NCBI RefSeq assembly: GCF_001618425.1
Contig: NZ_BDCU01000037.1
Span: 62,001 to 126,000, forward strand
DNA: 64,000 nt
Source of the DNA: Nocardia fusca NBRC 14340
GTDB lineage: Bacteria > Actinomycetota > Actinomycetes > Mycobacteriales > Mycobacteriaceae
Direction: 5' to 3'
The translations under genes and the position numbers were made by a program. Below are positions 18,168 through 27,276 of this stretch, in pieces (positions within the stretch are counted from its first letter, which is position 1; each line of letters starts with the position of its first letter). Under the pieces are notes generated by a model. The model was not told where the DNA came from. It ran no database searches and saw only the letters and a list, made by a program, of their open reading frames with translations.

Positions 18168-19570
18168 CGCCCACCTCGGGTGGCGGGCATCGGTCCGCCG
18201 GTCCGCAGCCGGAACCGGTGCTCGAAATCGGTGATGAACGCCGACAGCGGCACCGACGAGCTCGACCGCTCCACGACACCATCGTCTGCGACATAGAAGA
18301 CCGCCCGGTCGAGCGCGATCTCCCCGTCCGGCACCGGTGATCGCACCATCCAGCCCACGCTGATCCGCTCGGCACGCAACGTCGAGAGCGGGAACCCGGT
18401 CGTGTCGTGACCCCGGCTGCGGATGTAATCACGGACGAGGTTCAGTGCCTCGTCTTCCCGGATCCCCACGATGTCACCGGCGACCAGATCGGCGAGCACG
18501 AACTGGAACAGGGCACCGTCGACATCGACCTCGGTGGCCTCACCGATAACTTGCGCGATCGCCGCGCGGGTCACCGCCGCGGCCTGCGCAGCCGACACCA
18601 GCACTTCAGCGGCATCCGGCGACGGGCCGTCCAGCACGCCCGCCACCACTTTCGCCACCGTATCGGCCGTCCACACGGCGGGCAACGCAGGTGCGCATTC
18701 CGCCATCGGAGCGGATTCGCCGCGGTACCACTGTCCCTGATCCCACCAGTAACAAAACGACAGCATCCCGGTCATCACGCGCGGGTTGAGTACCGGGTCG
18801 GTCACCCAATCCGGCGCTCCGGCAAATAAGTTCGGCATCGCGCCGTGCCCGTTGTAGGCGGCTTCCAAGACCGGCGCATTCCAGACACCGCCCGACAGCA
18901 CCGCCCGGTCGCCGGGCAGCAGCGTCAACGTCGAACCGCTGTGTCCCGAACTTTCGAAGATGCCGACCGACGGGCCGATCCGCGGGCCTCGTTCCGATCC
19001 GGCCGCCACGAAGGCCGCGGCCAGCACCGCCCACCGGGCCCACACCACCGCCAGATCCGGCAACTCGCCGGTCACCGGCACTGCCTGCACGCCCGCACTC
19101 CGATCCGCGCGCACACCGTCCGCGGCCGCGCGCGGTGACCTCGATTGGGATTCACCGTGTCCGAGGTAGGCGGCCAGCCACACGGGCAGCCGACTACGCG
19201 GATACCGTTCCAGATCCGCCAGATACGCCTGCGGTGCGAACAACTGCTCACCGGGAAACGGCTCCGCGCCCCGATCGGTGACGACCTCGGCCCCCTGGGT
19301 ATCGACGTGCACCACCAGCCTCCACCACGGCCCGTCCTCGTCGGCGGCAGACAGGTTCCGATGCCGGCGCACCAACTCCCACACCGCAGCCGACACCTGA
19401 CACCGGACCGGGTGGTCGCCGTCATCGGCGAGGAACAGCGCCGATTCGGCAACAACGGTCATCGCGAACGCGGCCTCCAACCGGCGGCACCCGTCCGGTG
19501 CGAGTTCACGCAGCCCAGCGACGATCCGATCGGCCAGCTCCGCGAGTTCCGGACTCCCGGACCTGATCAC
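18164..19570 (-). CDS. Conserved hypothetical partner protein of the giant toxin operon (possible immunity or chaperone)
   Basis: I chose the GTG at 19570 because GGTGGGAG lies 6-7 nt upstream. The frame stays open further upstream (to 19729) but without ribosome-binding support. The 468-residue product has an N-terminal half with WWRLVVHVDTQG, PFPGEQLF and YPRSRLPVWLAAYLG, a pattern I associate with actinobacterial proteins beside polymorphic toxins and loosely with YezG-like immunity folds. The C-terminal half has GDRAVLSGGVWNAPVLEAAY and MLSFCYWWDQGQWYRG. There is no signal peptide or membrane helix, so it is probably cytoplasmic. The first-gene position and 4-bp overlap with the next gene suggest an immunity or chaperone role (inference). 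Confidence 0.75.
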   Translation of the reverse strand: MIRSGSPELAELADRIVAGLRELAPDGCRRLEAAFAMTVVAESALFLADDGDHPVRCQVSAAVWELVRRHRNLSAADEDGPWWRLVVHVDTQGAEVVTDRGAEPFPGEQLFAPQAYLADLERYPRSRLPVWLAAYLGHGESQSRSPRAAADGVRADRSAGVQAVPVTGELPDLAVVWARWAVLAAAFVAAGSERGPRIGPSVGIFESSGHSGSTLTLLPGDRAVLSGGVWNAPVLEAAYNGHGAMPNLFAGAPDWVTDPVLNPRVMTGMLSFCYWWDQGQWYRGESAPMAECAPALPAVWTADTVAKVVAGVLDGPSPDAAEVLVSAAQAAAVTRAAIAQVIGEATEVDVDGALFQFVLADLVAGDIVGIREDEALNLVRDYIRSRGHDTTGFPLSTLRAERISVGWMVRSPVPDGEIALDRAVFYVADDGVVERSSSSVPLSAFITDFEHRFRLRTGGPMPATRGGR

Positions 19571-20209
19571 AGCACACTCCCACCTCAGCGGATCTCTGCC
19601 CTGCAAGCCGGTCTGCGAACCTCGACCCGGAGAGCGTTGTTCGGCCGTCAGGATCACACTCGGGTTGTAGATTTCCGCAATCCGGGCGCGGGCACAACCG
19701 GCCTCTCTTGCCAGCCATGGCAAGGGCACCGATGTGCAAGTTCTCGTCGAACTGTTTATGCCGTATCAGCGGCAAGAGATCCGCATCGAACCCGACGAAT
19801 ACCCGTCCGGAATGGCAGCTTTACGCCAGCGCCGTCAGCGCGACAGTGCCGTAACCCCGCCGCAGACCAGCAGCAGGGCGTTACGTACCCGCCAAGCCTC
19901 GGCCACATGAGGTCCGGTGGGGGGCATGACACACTGATCACACCACCAGGCCGACCACAACCACCCGGGACAAGCCATGGAACCCGACCCGCCGGCACAG
20001 ATCCCGACAGGATACATAACCCGCCAGTCGACCCAAATCATCGCCAACGGCCACTCCGGTTACCGGGCCGACAGCATCAACACACCCGAGAACACCTTCC
20101 CTACCGTTCCCACACCGGGACAACCACATGCTGGAGCACCAGATCCACAGGGCCCGGTCATCAACACCATTTTCCGGGCCGAACCGTGGGGTAAACACGA
20201 GGTCGGTTC
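19571..20209. other. Gene-poor stretch between the toxin operon and tRNA-Ala
   Basis: No convincing gene in 640 bp. Short frames exist (for example 19977-20234 on plus and 19938-20198 on minus), but they have no ribosome-binding site or recognisable residues and biased, low-complexity products. The operon promoter should lie just above 19570. The rest may be decayed island sequence next to the tRNA. Confidence 0.5.
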
Positions 20210-20249
20210 AAAAACAGGTCAGGCCCGGTACTAGACCGGGCCTGACCTG
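20210..20249 (-). terminator. Rho-independent terminator of tRNA-Ala
   Basis: On the minus strand a perfect 15-bp stem (20215-20229 with 20235-20249, 5-nt loop) is followed by five T residues (20214-20210). It lies 10 bp after the tRNA 3' end. Confidence 0.9.
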
Positions 20250-20259
20250 GGGTTTTAGG

Positions 20260-20332
20260 TGGAGCTAAGGGGACTCGAACCCCTGACCCCCACACTGCCA
20301 GTGTGGTGCGCTACCAGCTGCGCCATAGCCCC
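20260..20332 (-). tRNA. tRNA-Ala (GGC)
   Basis: 73 nt folding as a cloverleaf: acceptor GGGGCTA/TAGCTCC with discriminator A, D arm GCGCAGCTGGTAGCGC, anticodon stem CCACA/TGTGG with loop CTGGCAG (anticodon GGC, reads GCC), and T arm GGGGTTCGAGTCCCC. CCA is not encoded. The 3' end faces the toxin block. Confidence 0.95.
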
Positions 20333-20426
20333 GGATGTCTGCCGCCGGTTCCCCGGCTGCCTGAACGAAGTTACACCACGTGGACGCCGGGAACCAAATC
20401 GCCTGGATTCCGGGTGAACGTCCAGG

Positions 20427-21164
20427 TCACGGCGCCAGCTGCTGGACCCACTCCGGCTCGTTGACATCGATCTTGGTGGTGCCGTCGAACACACTCGGGG
20501 TCGCGGCGGCGCCGTCGAGGGCCGCGGACAGGGCGTCGAGGGTGGCGGCGGCCTGGTCGGTCACCTGGCCGCGGCGGGCGCCGCCGGTGATGCAGTCGCG
20601 GGCGGGGCCGGTGGCGCCGGATTCGGTCGCGATGGTGAGCAGTTCGTCGTCGGTGAGTTCGGAACCTTCGTCCGGCTGGCGGGTGGTGAACAGGGTGTCG
20701 TGGAACTTGGAGTAGGTGACGCCGGAACCGGTGTCGGCGACGCACTGAAGGGCGGCGATGGCGCGGGTGGAGTAGTCGCCGCTGGACGATTTGGGGTCGA
20801 GGAAGTTCACGAAGCGGTAGCGGACGGCGAGTTCGCCCTCGTCCAGCTTCTGCGCGATCTCCTGGCCGTAGAGGGTTTCCAGGGTGCCACAGGACGGGCA
20901 CATGGGATCTTCGTAGATCTCGATCGTCTTGGGGGCCTCGGGCCGGCCGAGCCGGACGCCGCCGTCGCTGTGCAGGGCGGCGGTGACGGCCTCGTTGCGC
21001 ACCGTGCCGTACCCGTCGTTGCGCACCTCGGTCTGCTGGTTGCCGCCCCAGCGGTAGGCGAACACGACGATCAGCGCGATGAGGACCAGGGCCAGCGCGC
21101 CGAGGGCGTAGGTGGTCCGGTTGGACATCGGCCGCGGGGTGTAATCGGACGGTGAGTTGCTCAC
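20427..21164 (-). CDS. Membrane-anchored DsbA-like thiol-disulfide protein
   Basis: 245 residues from a GTG at 21164 with only a weak ribosome-binding site. A short cytosolic N terminus precedes one transmembrane helix (about 19-41). The rest is an extracytoplasmic thioredoxin_4/DsbA fold with EDPMCPSCG (CxxC near residue 90) and a C-terminal PSVFDGTTKIDV strand (the cis-Pro region). The family oxidises or isomerises disulfides in exported proteins, and actinobacterial homologues are anchored this way. The MFS gene ends 42 bp upstream on the same strand, so the two may be cotranscribed. Confidence 0.88.
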   Translation of the reverse strand: MSNSPSDYTPRPMSNRTTYALGALALVLIALIVVFAYRWGGNQQTEVRNDGYGTVRNEAVTAALHSDGGVRLGRPEAPKTIEIYEDPMCPSCGTLETLYGQEIAQKLDEGELAVRYRFVNFLDPKSSSGDYSTRAIAALQCVADTGSGVTYSKFHDTLFTTRQPDEGSELTDDELLTIATESGATGPARDCITGGARRGQVTDQAAATLDALSAALDGAAATPSVFDGTTKIDVNEPEWVQQLAP

Positions 21165-21206
21165 GCGACCACTCTGCCGTATTCGGGCGAACCGGTCACG
21201 TGCGGA

Positions 21207-22658
21207 TCATCCCGGCCCGGGTCGGGTGCGGTTTTCGGGGCCGCTCCCGGCGGTCGCGGGGCCGGCGGTGGGGTCGTTGTCGGAGGTCTTCGCCAGGGAG
21301 ATACCGGCGCGCGCGGTCGCACGCTCGGGTTCCGGTGCGGCGGGGGCGCGATCCATCGGTTCGGGCACGATCAGCCAGGCCAGCGCGGCGACGGCGAGCA
21401 GCGAACCGGTGACGGCCAGGCCGGCACCGTAGGACAACCGCTGGGCGATGGCACCGACCACGATCGGGCCCAGGACCGTGCCCAGGTCCTGGGCCATCTG
21501 GAAACCGGCGAGCATGGTGCCGCCGCGGGCGCGGTTGCCGATGATATCGCCGACGGCGGCCTGCTGGGCGGGGGTGAGCAGGCCGGACCCGATACCGGCG
21601 ACGAACGAGGTGACCAGCAGCCAGGTGAGGGTGGGTGCCAGGCCGAGGCCGGTGGTGCCGACGGCGCACACCAGGGCGCCGGAGATCAGCAGCGGGCGGC
21701 GGCCGTAGCGGTCGGACAGCCGCCCGGAGAAGAACAGCACGGTCGCGTTACCGGCCGCGAACACGGTGAGCGCGACACCGGCCATCCCGGACGGCTGGCC
21801 GAGCACTTCGACCACCAGCAGCGGGACGAGCGCCATCCGGACCCCGAACACCGCGGCTCCGCTGGCGAAATTGGAGAACAGTGCCGCCCGGTACTCGGGG
21901 CGCGCGAGCCCCTGCCGGAAACTGACCGTGGCGACATCCCGGCCGGTATCGGATTCGGCGATGTGGGAATCGCGCAGGTTGAAGTAGACGACCGCGACGG
22001 CGAGCAGCAGCGCCGCGGCGTAGATGAGGAACGGAGCACGCAGACCGAAGCCCGCCAGCGCGCCGCCGATCAGCGGCCCGGACAGGCCGCCGATGAGGAA
22101 ACAGGTGGACCACAGTCCGGTGACCCGCCCGCGTTCGGTGGGCGGGGACAGCCGGATCACCAGCGCCATCGACGAGACGGTGAACATGGTCGACCCGACC
22201 CCGCCCAGCGAGCGCAGCACCATCAGCTGCCAGTAGGTCTGGGCGAAGGCGCTCGCACCGGTGGAGATCGCCACGATGAGCAGGCCGACCAGGTAGATCC
22301 GCCGCTCCCCCAGCAACTGCACGAGCCGGCCGCTGACCGGAGCGAACAGCAGTCGCATGGCGGCGAAGGCGCTCACGATGGCGGAAGCGGCGGCCACGCC
22401 CACACCGAAGCCGAGCGCGAATTGCGGCAGCACCGGGGACACCAGGCCGAACCCCATCGCGATACAGAAGGCGGCGCCGATCAGCACCCATATCTCGCTG
22501 GGTAGCGGCGGTTTGCGCGATGTGTTCGCAGGCCGGCGAGCCCAGAGCAGACCCGGGAGTCGCGGCGTTCGCGCCCTGACCTGTTCACCCGTTCCGTGCG
22601 CATTCCCGGATCCGGGTCGATCATCTGCCAGGGCCTCACCACTCACCCCGGCAGTCAA
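21207..22658 (-). CDS. MFS family efflux transporter
   Basis: 483 residues with about 12 membrane helices from residue 54 on. Motif A is present after helix 2 in degenerate form (SGRLVQLLGERR) and after helix 8 in full (SGRLSDRYGRRP). Motif C-like Gly/Pro-rich helix 5 (GGLSGPLIGGALAGFG) suggests a drug:H+ antiporter (DHA1 type). The C-terminal tail is Pro/Glu-rich and cytosolic. The start is uncertain: TTG at 22658 or GTG at 22646, both far before the first helix. The substrate cannot be told. The gene lies between phosphoglucomutase and the DsbA-like gene on one strand. Confidence 0.88.
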   Translation of the reverse strand: MTAGVSGEALADDRPGSGNAHGTGEQVRARTPRLPGLLWARRPANTSRKPPLPSEIWVLIGAAFCIAMGFGLVSPVLPQFALGFGVGVAAASAIVSAFAAMRLLFAPVSGRLVQLLGERRIYLVGLLIVAISTGASAFAQTYWQLMVLRSLGGVGSTMFTVSSMALVIRLSPPTERGRVTGLWSTCFLIGGLSGPLIGGALAGFGLRAPFLIYAAALLLAVAVVYFNLRDSHIAESDTGRDVATVSFRQGLARPEYRAALFSNFASGAAVFGVRMALVPLLVVEVLGQPSGMAGVALTVFAAGNATVLFFSGRLSDRYGRRPLLISGALVCAVGTTGLGLAPTLTWLLVTSFVAGIGSGLLTPAQQAAVGDIIGNRARGGTMLAGFQMAQDLGTVLGPIVVGAIAQRLSYGAGLAVTGSLLAVAALAWLIVPEPMDRAPAAPEPERATARAGISLAKTSDNDPTAGPATAGSGPENRTRPGPG

Positions 22659-22780
22659 CGCCCGGGTGGACCCGACAATTCCCCCGCGCCGACGCGGGGT
22701 TCACCGGGACCCCGGTCGCGGGCGGCCGTCCCTCGACGGGCCCCGACCCGGCGGCCTCGGCCCGCTCGGGTTCCCGGCCG

Positions 22781-24418
22781 CTACCCGTCGGCCAGGACCC
22801 GCCCGACCATTTCCCGGGCCGCCTCCTGCACCTGCGCGAGGTGTTCGGCGCCGTGGAAGGACTCGGCATAGATCTTGTACTTGTTCTCGGTGCCCGACGG
22901 CCGCGCGGCGAACCAGGCGTTCTCGGTGCTCACCTTGAGTCCGCCCAGCGCGGCACCGTTACCCCGGGCCCGGGTGGCGATCTCGGTGACGGGTTCGCCC
23001 GCGATCTCGTCACCGGTCACCTGCTCGGAGCTGAGACCGGCGAGCAGTTTCTTCTGTGCGGGGTCGGCGGGAGCATCGATCCGGGCGTAGGCGGGGCTGC
23101 CGTAGCGGCGTTCCAGTTCGTGGTAGCGGGTCGAGGGGCTCTGCCCGGTGACCGCGGCGATCTCGGCGGCCAGCAGGGCCAGCAGGATCCCGTCCTTCTC
23201 GGTGGTCCACACGGTGCCGTCCATCCGGAGGAACGAGGCGCCCGCGCTCTCCTCACCGCCGAACGCGAGACTGCCGCTGAACAGTCCCGGGACGAACCAT
23301 TTGAACCCGACCGGCACCTCGTACACGTCGCGGCCCAGCACACTCACCACCCTGTCGATCATCGAGGAGGTGACCGCGGTTTTGCCGATCTTGGTGAGCG
23401 CGTCCCAGCCCCGCCGGTTGGCGACCAGGTATTCGATGGCGACCGCGAGGAAGTGGTTCGGGTTCATCAGGCCGCCGTCGGGGGTGACGATGCCGTGCCG
23501 GTCGGCGTCGGCGTCGTTGCCGGTGGAGATGTCGTAGTCGTCGCGGATCGCCACCAGCGAGGCCATGGCGTGCGGGGACGAGGGGTCCATCCGGATCTGA
23601 CCGTCGCTGTCGAGCGTCATGAACCGCCAGGTGGGGTCCACGCTCGGGTTCACCACTTCCAGATCGAGGTCGTAGCGCTGCCCGATCTCCTCCCAGTAGT
23701 CGACGCTGGCACCGCCCATGGGGTCGGCGCCGAGCCGGATCCCGGCGCCCCGGACGGCGTCGAGGTTCAGTACCGCGGGTAGGTCGGCGATGTAGTGGTC
23801 GAGGTAGTCGTAGCGCTGCACCGAGTCCATCGCCCGGGTGAGCGGGGCGCGCTTCACCTCGGCCAGCCCGCCACGCAGCAGTTCGTTGGCGCGGGCGGCG
23901 ATGCTGTCGGTGGCGCCGGTATCGGCCGGGCCGCCGTGCGGTGGGTTGTATTTGATGCCGCCGTCGCGCGGCGGGTTGTGGGACGGGGTCACCACGATGC
24001 CGTCGGCCTGGGCCCGGGCGCCGTCCCGATTGTGGCGTACCACCGCATGACTCAGCGCGGGAGTCGGAGTGTAGCGGCCGCGGGAATCGACCACGGCGCC
24101 GATATCGTTGCCGGCCAGCACTTCCAGGACCGTGGTCCACGCGGGTTCGGACAGCGCGTGGGTATCGCGGGCGAGATAGACCGGTCCGGTGATGCCCCGG
24201 GTCGCCCGGTATTCGACGACGGCCTGGGTGATGGCCAGGATATGCGCCTCGTTGAAGGTGCCGTCCAGACTCGAACCGCGGTGCCCGGAGGTGCCGAAGA
24301 TCACCCGCTGAGTGGATTCGCCCGGGTCGGGCACCCGGCTGTAGTACGCGGTCACCAGCCCCGGAACATCCACCAGATCGCCGGGGCGGGCGGGCCGTCC
24401 GGCTCGATTGTGGGCCAT
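22781..24418 (-). CDS. pgm: Phosphoglucomutase (alpha-D-glucose phosphate-specific)
   Basis: 545 residues from the ATG at 24418, chosen because GGGAG lies 8 nt upstream. An upstream in-frame ATG would add 17 unsupported residues. It interconverts glucose-1-phosphate and glucose-6-phosphate, linking glycolysis with glycogen, trehalose and cell-wall sugar synthesis. The phosphoserine loop is TPSHNPPRDGG and the Mg2+ loop is GNDADADRHG. A sugar-binding GEESAG motif (FGGEESAGASFL) and a C-terminal phosphate-binding RPSGTENKYKIY loop are all present. Length and motif order match the E. coli Pgm type, not the shorter ManB type. Confidence 0.96.
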   Translation of the reverse strand: MAHNRAGRPARPGDLVDVPGLVTAYYSRVPDPGESTQRVIFGTSGHRGSSLDGTFNEAHILAITQAVVEYRATRGITGPVYLARDTHALSEPAWTTVLEVLAGNDIGAVVDSRGRYTPTPALSHAVVRHNRDGARAQADGIVVTPSHNPPRDGGIKYNPPHGGPADTGATDSIAARANELLRGGLAEVKRAPLTRAMDSVQRYDYLDHYIADLPAVLNLDAVRGAGIRLGADPMGGASVDYWEEIGQRYDLDLEVVNPSVDPTWRFMTLDSDGQIRMDPSSPHAMASLVAIRDDYDISTGNDADADRHGIVTPDGGLMNPNHFLAVAIEYLVANRRGWDALTKIGKTAVTSSMIDRVVSVLGRDVYEVPVGFKWFVPGLFSGSLAFGGEESAGASFLRMDGTVWTTEKDGILLALLAAEIAAVTGQSPSTRYHELERRYGSPAYARIDAPADPAQKKLLAGLSSEQVTGDEIAGEPVTEIATRARGNGAALGGLKVSTENAWFAARPSGTENKYKIYAESFHGAEHLAQVQEAAREMVGRVLADG

Positions 24419-24537
24419 GCTCGGGTCTCCCTTCGTGGTCGGCCGCACGCGGCTGGTCATCGTGATCACCGGAACGGCCCCGCGGCCGCGTCCGGTGCTC
24501 CGGACCTTCCCGACACCATCATGACCCGACCCCTCTC

Positions 24538-24579
24538 GCTCGTACCGTACTGCGTTCAGCTCGTGCCGTACTGCGTTGC
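24538..24579. repeat. 21-bp direct repeat, two copies
   Basis: GCTCGTACCGTACTGCGTT and GCTCGTGCCGTACTGCGTT lie head to tail with a 21-bp period (about two helical turns) and one mismatch, about 120 bp above pgm. This is a plausible pair of operator half-sites or a relic. The region 24419-24865 otherwise shows no gene. Confidence 0.5.
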
Positions 24580-24865
24580 CACGCCGCGCCTTCCGGCCAC
24601 CTCGCGGGCGGCCGGGCCGGGCCGCGACGACAGCAGGATCGGCACACCACCACTCGGCGCAGACCCCACACCGGCGGCTACCGGTCCGAGCAGTGTACGA
24701 ACCCGGCCGGGGTGGCCGGAAAGGGTGGTGAACCCCGCCGCTCGCGCGGCACCGGCGACCGACGGCGCGTCCGAGAGGGACCTCGATGCCGGTGACCAGT
24801 AACTACTGTCCTATCGGGAGGAGGGTGCCGGCCGCGGTGGAACCGCCGAATACGCCGCCCCGCAA

Positions 24866-25102
24866 GTGGTCCCGAGGTGCACCGGTGCGGAGCCGGGTCC
24901 GGCGGTCGCGGCGGTGGTGGACCGCGCCCGGGAGGCCGGTGTGGCGCAGCCGGATATCGAAGCGACCGACCTGTTCGCACTGATCTATATGGTCGATTCA
25001 CCGGCCGAGTTCGCCCGGCCCCTCGATTCCGATATCCGGTGGCGGTGTATGGCGATCGCTCCGAACAGTATCGGGCCGAGAGTTCGCCACCGCAGCCGCT
25101 GA
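24866..25102 (+). pseudogene. Remnant of a TetR-family regulator (C-terminal ligand-binding part)
   Basis: The frame reads DRAREAGVAQPDIEATDLFA and then a short helical tail (WRCMAIAPNSI), the pattern of the TetR C-terminal domain (RA..AG..R.D....DL..L). There is no HTH upstream, and the frame is lost at both ends. The preceding bases carry no start or ribosome-binding site. I interpret it as a decayed regulator. It sits in the 821-bp gap between pgm and the lactone oxidase gene. Confidence 0.45.
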
Positions 25103-25239
25103 TGGTGAACGCACTCGGTCCGGCCGCGGCCGAGGCCGCCGGATCGGGCCCGATGCCGAGCCGCCGACGCTGACCCCCGCGTTTCGATTTCTGCGCGCTT
25201 TTTCTCCATCGGCCGCGCTCTTCCCTTAGAGTTGGACGA

Positions 25240-26568
25240 GTGACCAAGTTATGGGTGAACTGGGCCGGTGATCAGCAGTGCACACCGGCTCGCCTGTGCG
25301 CGCCGCGCGATCAGGCGGAACTGTCCGCCGAACTCGCCCGCGCGGCCGAGGCCGGGCACCGGGTCCGCGTCGCGGGCTCGGGTCACTCGTTCACCGAGAC
25401 CTGTCTCACCGACGGCCTCCTGCTCGACCTGTCCCGGATGAACCGCGTCCTCGAGGCGGACCCGGCGACCGGGCTGGCCCGGGTGCAGGCGGGGACGACC
25501 CTGGCCGCACTCAACGCCCGGCTCGACGAGTACGGCCTGGCGTTTCCCAACCTGGGCGATATCGATGTCCAGACCATCGCGGGCGCCACCGCCACCGGCA
25601 CCCACGGCACCGGCGGCCGGCTGCCCAATATCTCCGCCGCCCTGCACGCGGTGGAACTGATGACGGCCGACGGCCATATCGTCGAACTGACCGAGGAATC
25701 CGACCCACAGGCCTGGCGCGCCGCCCGGGTGGGACTGGGCGCCCTGGGCGTGGTGACCGCGTTCACCCTGAAACTCGTCCCCTCGTTCGTCCTCGAAGGC
25801 GTCGAACGTCCGGTCCCGGTCGACGAAGTACTGGCCGACCTGGACTCCTATATCGACGGCAACGACCATTTCGAGTTCTACATGTTCGCGCACAGCCCGA
25901 TCGCCATGACCAAGCGCAACAACCGCGTCGATCTCCCCGCCGCGCCGCGACCCGAACCGGTGGACTGGTTCGCCGATATCCTGCTGTCCAACCACGCCTT
26001 CGACGCGCTGTGCCGGCTCGCCCGCCGCCGGCCCGGGCTGATTCCGTGGATCCAGCGCGGCGCCGCCTACGCGGGCAGCTACCGCCGCCAGGTCGATCGG
26101 TCCTACCGGGTGTTCACCAGCCCCCGGCTGTTCCGCTTCACCGAAATGGAATACGCGATCCCCCGTGAGCATTCGGTCGCGGCGATCCGGGAGATCAAAG
26201 AAATCGCGCAGCGTTTCGACAGCCCGATGCCGATCGAGGTGCGCTGGGTGGCGGGCGACGACGCGTTCCTCTCACCCGCGGGCGGGCGCGCCACCTGCTA
26301 TATCGCGGTGCACCAGTATCAGGGCATGGCCCACGAGCCGTTCTTCCGCGCATGCGAAGCGATCTTCGATCGCTACGACGGCCGCCCGCATTGGGGCAAA
26401 CGCCACTATCAGACAGCGGAGACACTGCGCGGCCGCTATCCCGACTGGGACCGGTTCGCGGCGGTGCGCCGGCACTACGATCCCGACGGCCGGTTCGCCA
26501 ACGCCTATCTGGACCGGGTCCTCGGCCCGGTGTCAGCGACCGAGGATGCGATCGACCAGCTCGGGTAG
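25240..26568 (+). CDS. FAD-linked D-arabinono-1,4-lactone oxidase family protein
   Basis: 442 residues from a GTG at 25240. The N-terminal FAD-binding fold (PCMH type) has RVRVAGSGHSF (His for covalent or close FAD contact), GDIDVQTIAGATATGTHGTG, and LGVVTAFTLKLVP. The C-terminal ALO domain ends in HWGKRHYQTAETLRGRYPDW, the signature of sugar-1,4-lactone oxidases, with the R-Y-D..GRFANAYLDR end. The family oxidises aldonolactones to ascorbate-like products with O2 or another acceptor. The mycobacterial relative is Rv1771-like. It ends inside the 3' end of the opposite-strand sirtuin gene (36-bp overlap). Confidence 0.93.
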   Translation: MTKLWVNWAGDQQCTPARLCAPRDQAELSAELARAAEAGHRVRVAGSGHSFTETCLTDGLLLDLSRMNRVLEADPATGLARVQAGTTLAALNARLDEYGLAFPNLGDIDVQTIAGATATGTHGTGGRLPNISAALHAVELMTADGHIVELTEESDPQAWRAARVGLGALGVVTAFTLKLVPSFVLEGVERPVPVDEVLADLDSYIDGNDHFEFYMFAHSPIAMTKRNNRVDLPAAPRPEPVDWFADILLSNHAFDALCRLARRRPGLIPWIQRGAAYAGSYRRQVDRSYRVFTSPRLFRFTEMEYAIPREHSVAAIREIKEIAQRFDSPMPIEVRWVAGDDAFLSPAGGRATCYIAVHQYQGMAHEPFFRACEAIFDRYDGRPHWGKRHYQTAETLRGRYPDWDRFAAVRRHYDPDGRFANAYLDRVLGPVSATEDAIDQLG

Positions 26569-27276
26569 CGCGGTGCCGATCGGTTCGCGCACGACCTCGG
26601 TAGCGAGCGAATCGTAGGGCGTGGGCTCGGCATTGACGATGATGAGATCGGCGCCGGCCGATACCGCCCGCCCGCACAGCGAGGCCGCCGGCTCCACCTG
26701 CAACGAAGTACCGATCGCCAGGAAGATCTCGGCCGTCTCGGCGGCCAGCGTCGCTTTGATCAGCGTGCGGTGATCGAGGGCCTGGCCGAACATGATGACA
26801 TCGGCCTTCAGGACTCCCCCGCATACCGGGCAGGGCGGATCCGCTTCCCCGGCGGCCACCCGCTCCAGCGTGGCGGCCATGGTGGCGGTGTAGTCGCACT
26901 GCACACAGACGACGTCGAACATGTTGCCGTGGATCTCCACCACCCGCTGCGGGGCGGATCCGGCACGCTGATGCAGCCTGTCGATGTTCTGGGTGACGAT
27001 GGTGAGCGCCCGGCCCGCTTGTTCGAGGTCCACCAGCGCGCGGTGGGCGCCGTTCGGCTCGGCCGCCCACGCGGGGTTGTCCCGGCGGGCGAGCCAGGAT
27101 TTCTCGCGCAGCGCCGGATCGGCCAGGTAGTGGTCGTAGGTCGACAGCAGTTCGGCGATGGGGTCTTCGGTCCAGACCCCGCGCGGCCCGCGGAAATCGG
27201 GGATACCGCTGTCGGTGGAGATTCCGGCGCCGGTCAGTGCGGCGATACGGCCGGTGCGTGCGTACCAGTCGGTCAC
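26533..27276 (-). CDS. NAD-dependent protein deacylase of the sirtuin family
   Basis: 247 residues from the GTG at 27276, preceded by GGAGG. An upstream in-frame start would add 32 low-complexity residues. NAD-binding motifs are GAGISTDSGIPDFRG and TQNIDRLHQRAG, and the catalytic His is in EIHGN. The zinc site is CVQC (C-x2-C) and CPVC (C-x2-C). GTSLQVEPA and NAEPT bind NAD. The family removes acetyl or acyl groups from lysine, consuming NAD+ (Mtb Rv1151c-like). The region equivalent to CobB's Tyr/Arg succinyl-selective pair is not obvious. Confidence 0.94.
   Translation of the reverse strand: MTDWYARTGRIAALTGAGISTDSGIPDFRGPRGVWTEDPIAELLSTYDHYLADPALREKSWLARRDNPAWAAEPNGAHRALVDLEQAGRALTIVTQNIDRLHQRAGSAPQRVVEIHGNMFDVVCVQCDYTATMAATLERVAAGEADPPCPVCGGVLKADVIMFGQALDHRTLIKATLAAETAEIFLAIGTSLQVEPAASLCGRAVSAGADLIIVNAEPTPYDSLATEVVREPIGTALPELVDRILGR

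Noticed and set aside
16911..18296. 461-codon plus-strand frame
   Set aside because: Opposite to the WXG-like gene, whose helical head and coupling to neighbours are convincing.
19145..20194. 349-codon plus-strand frame spanning the gene-poor region
   Set aside because: Mostly antisense to the 468-residue partner gene. The remaining part has biased composition and no start support.
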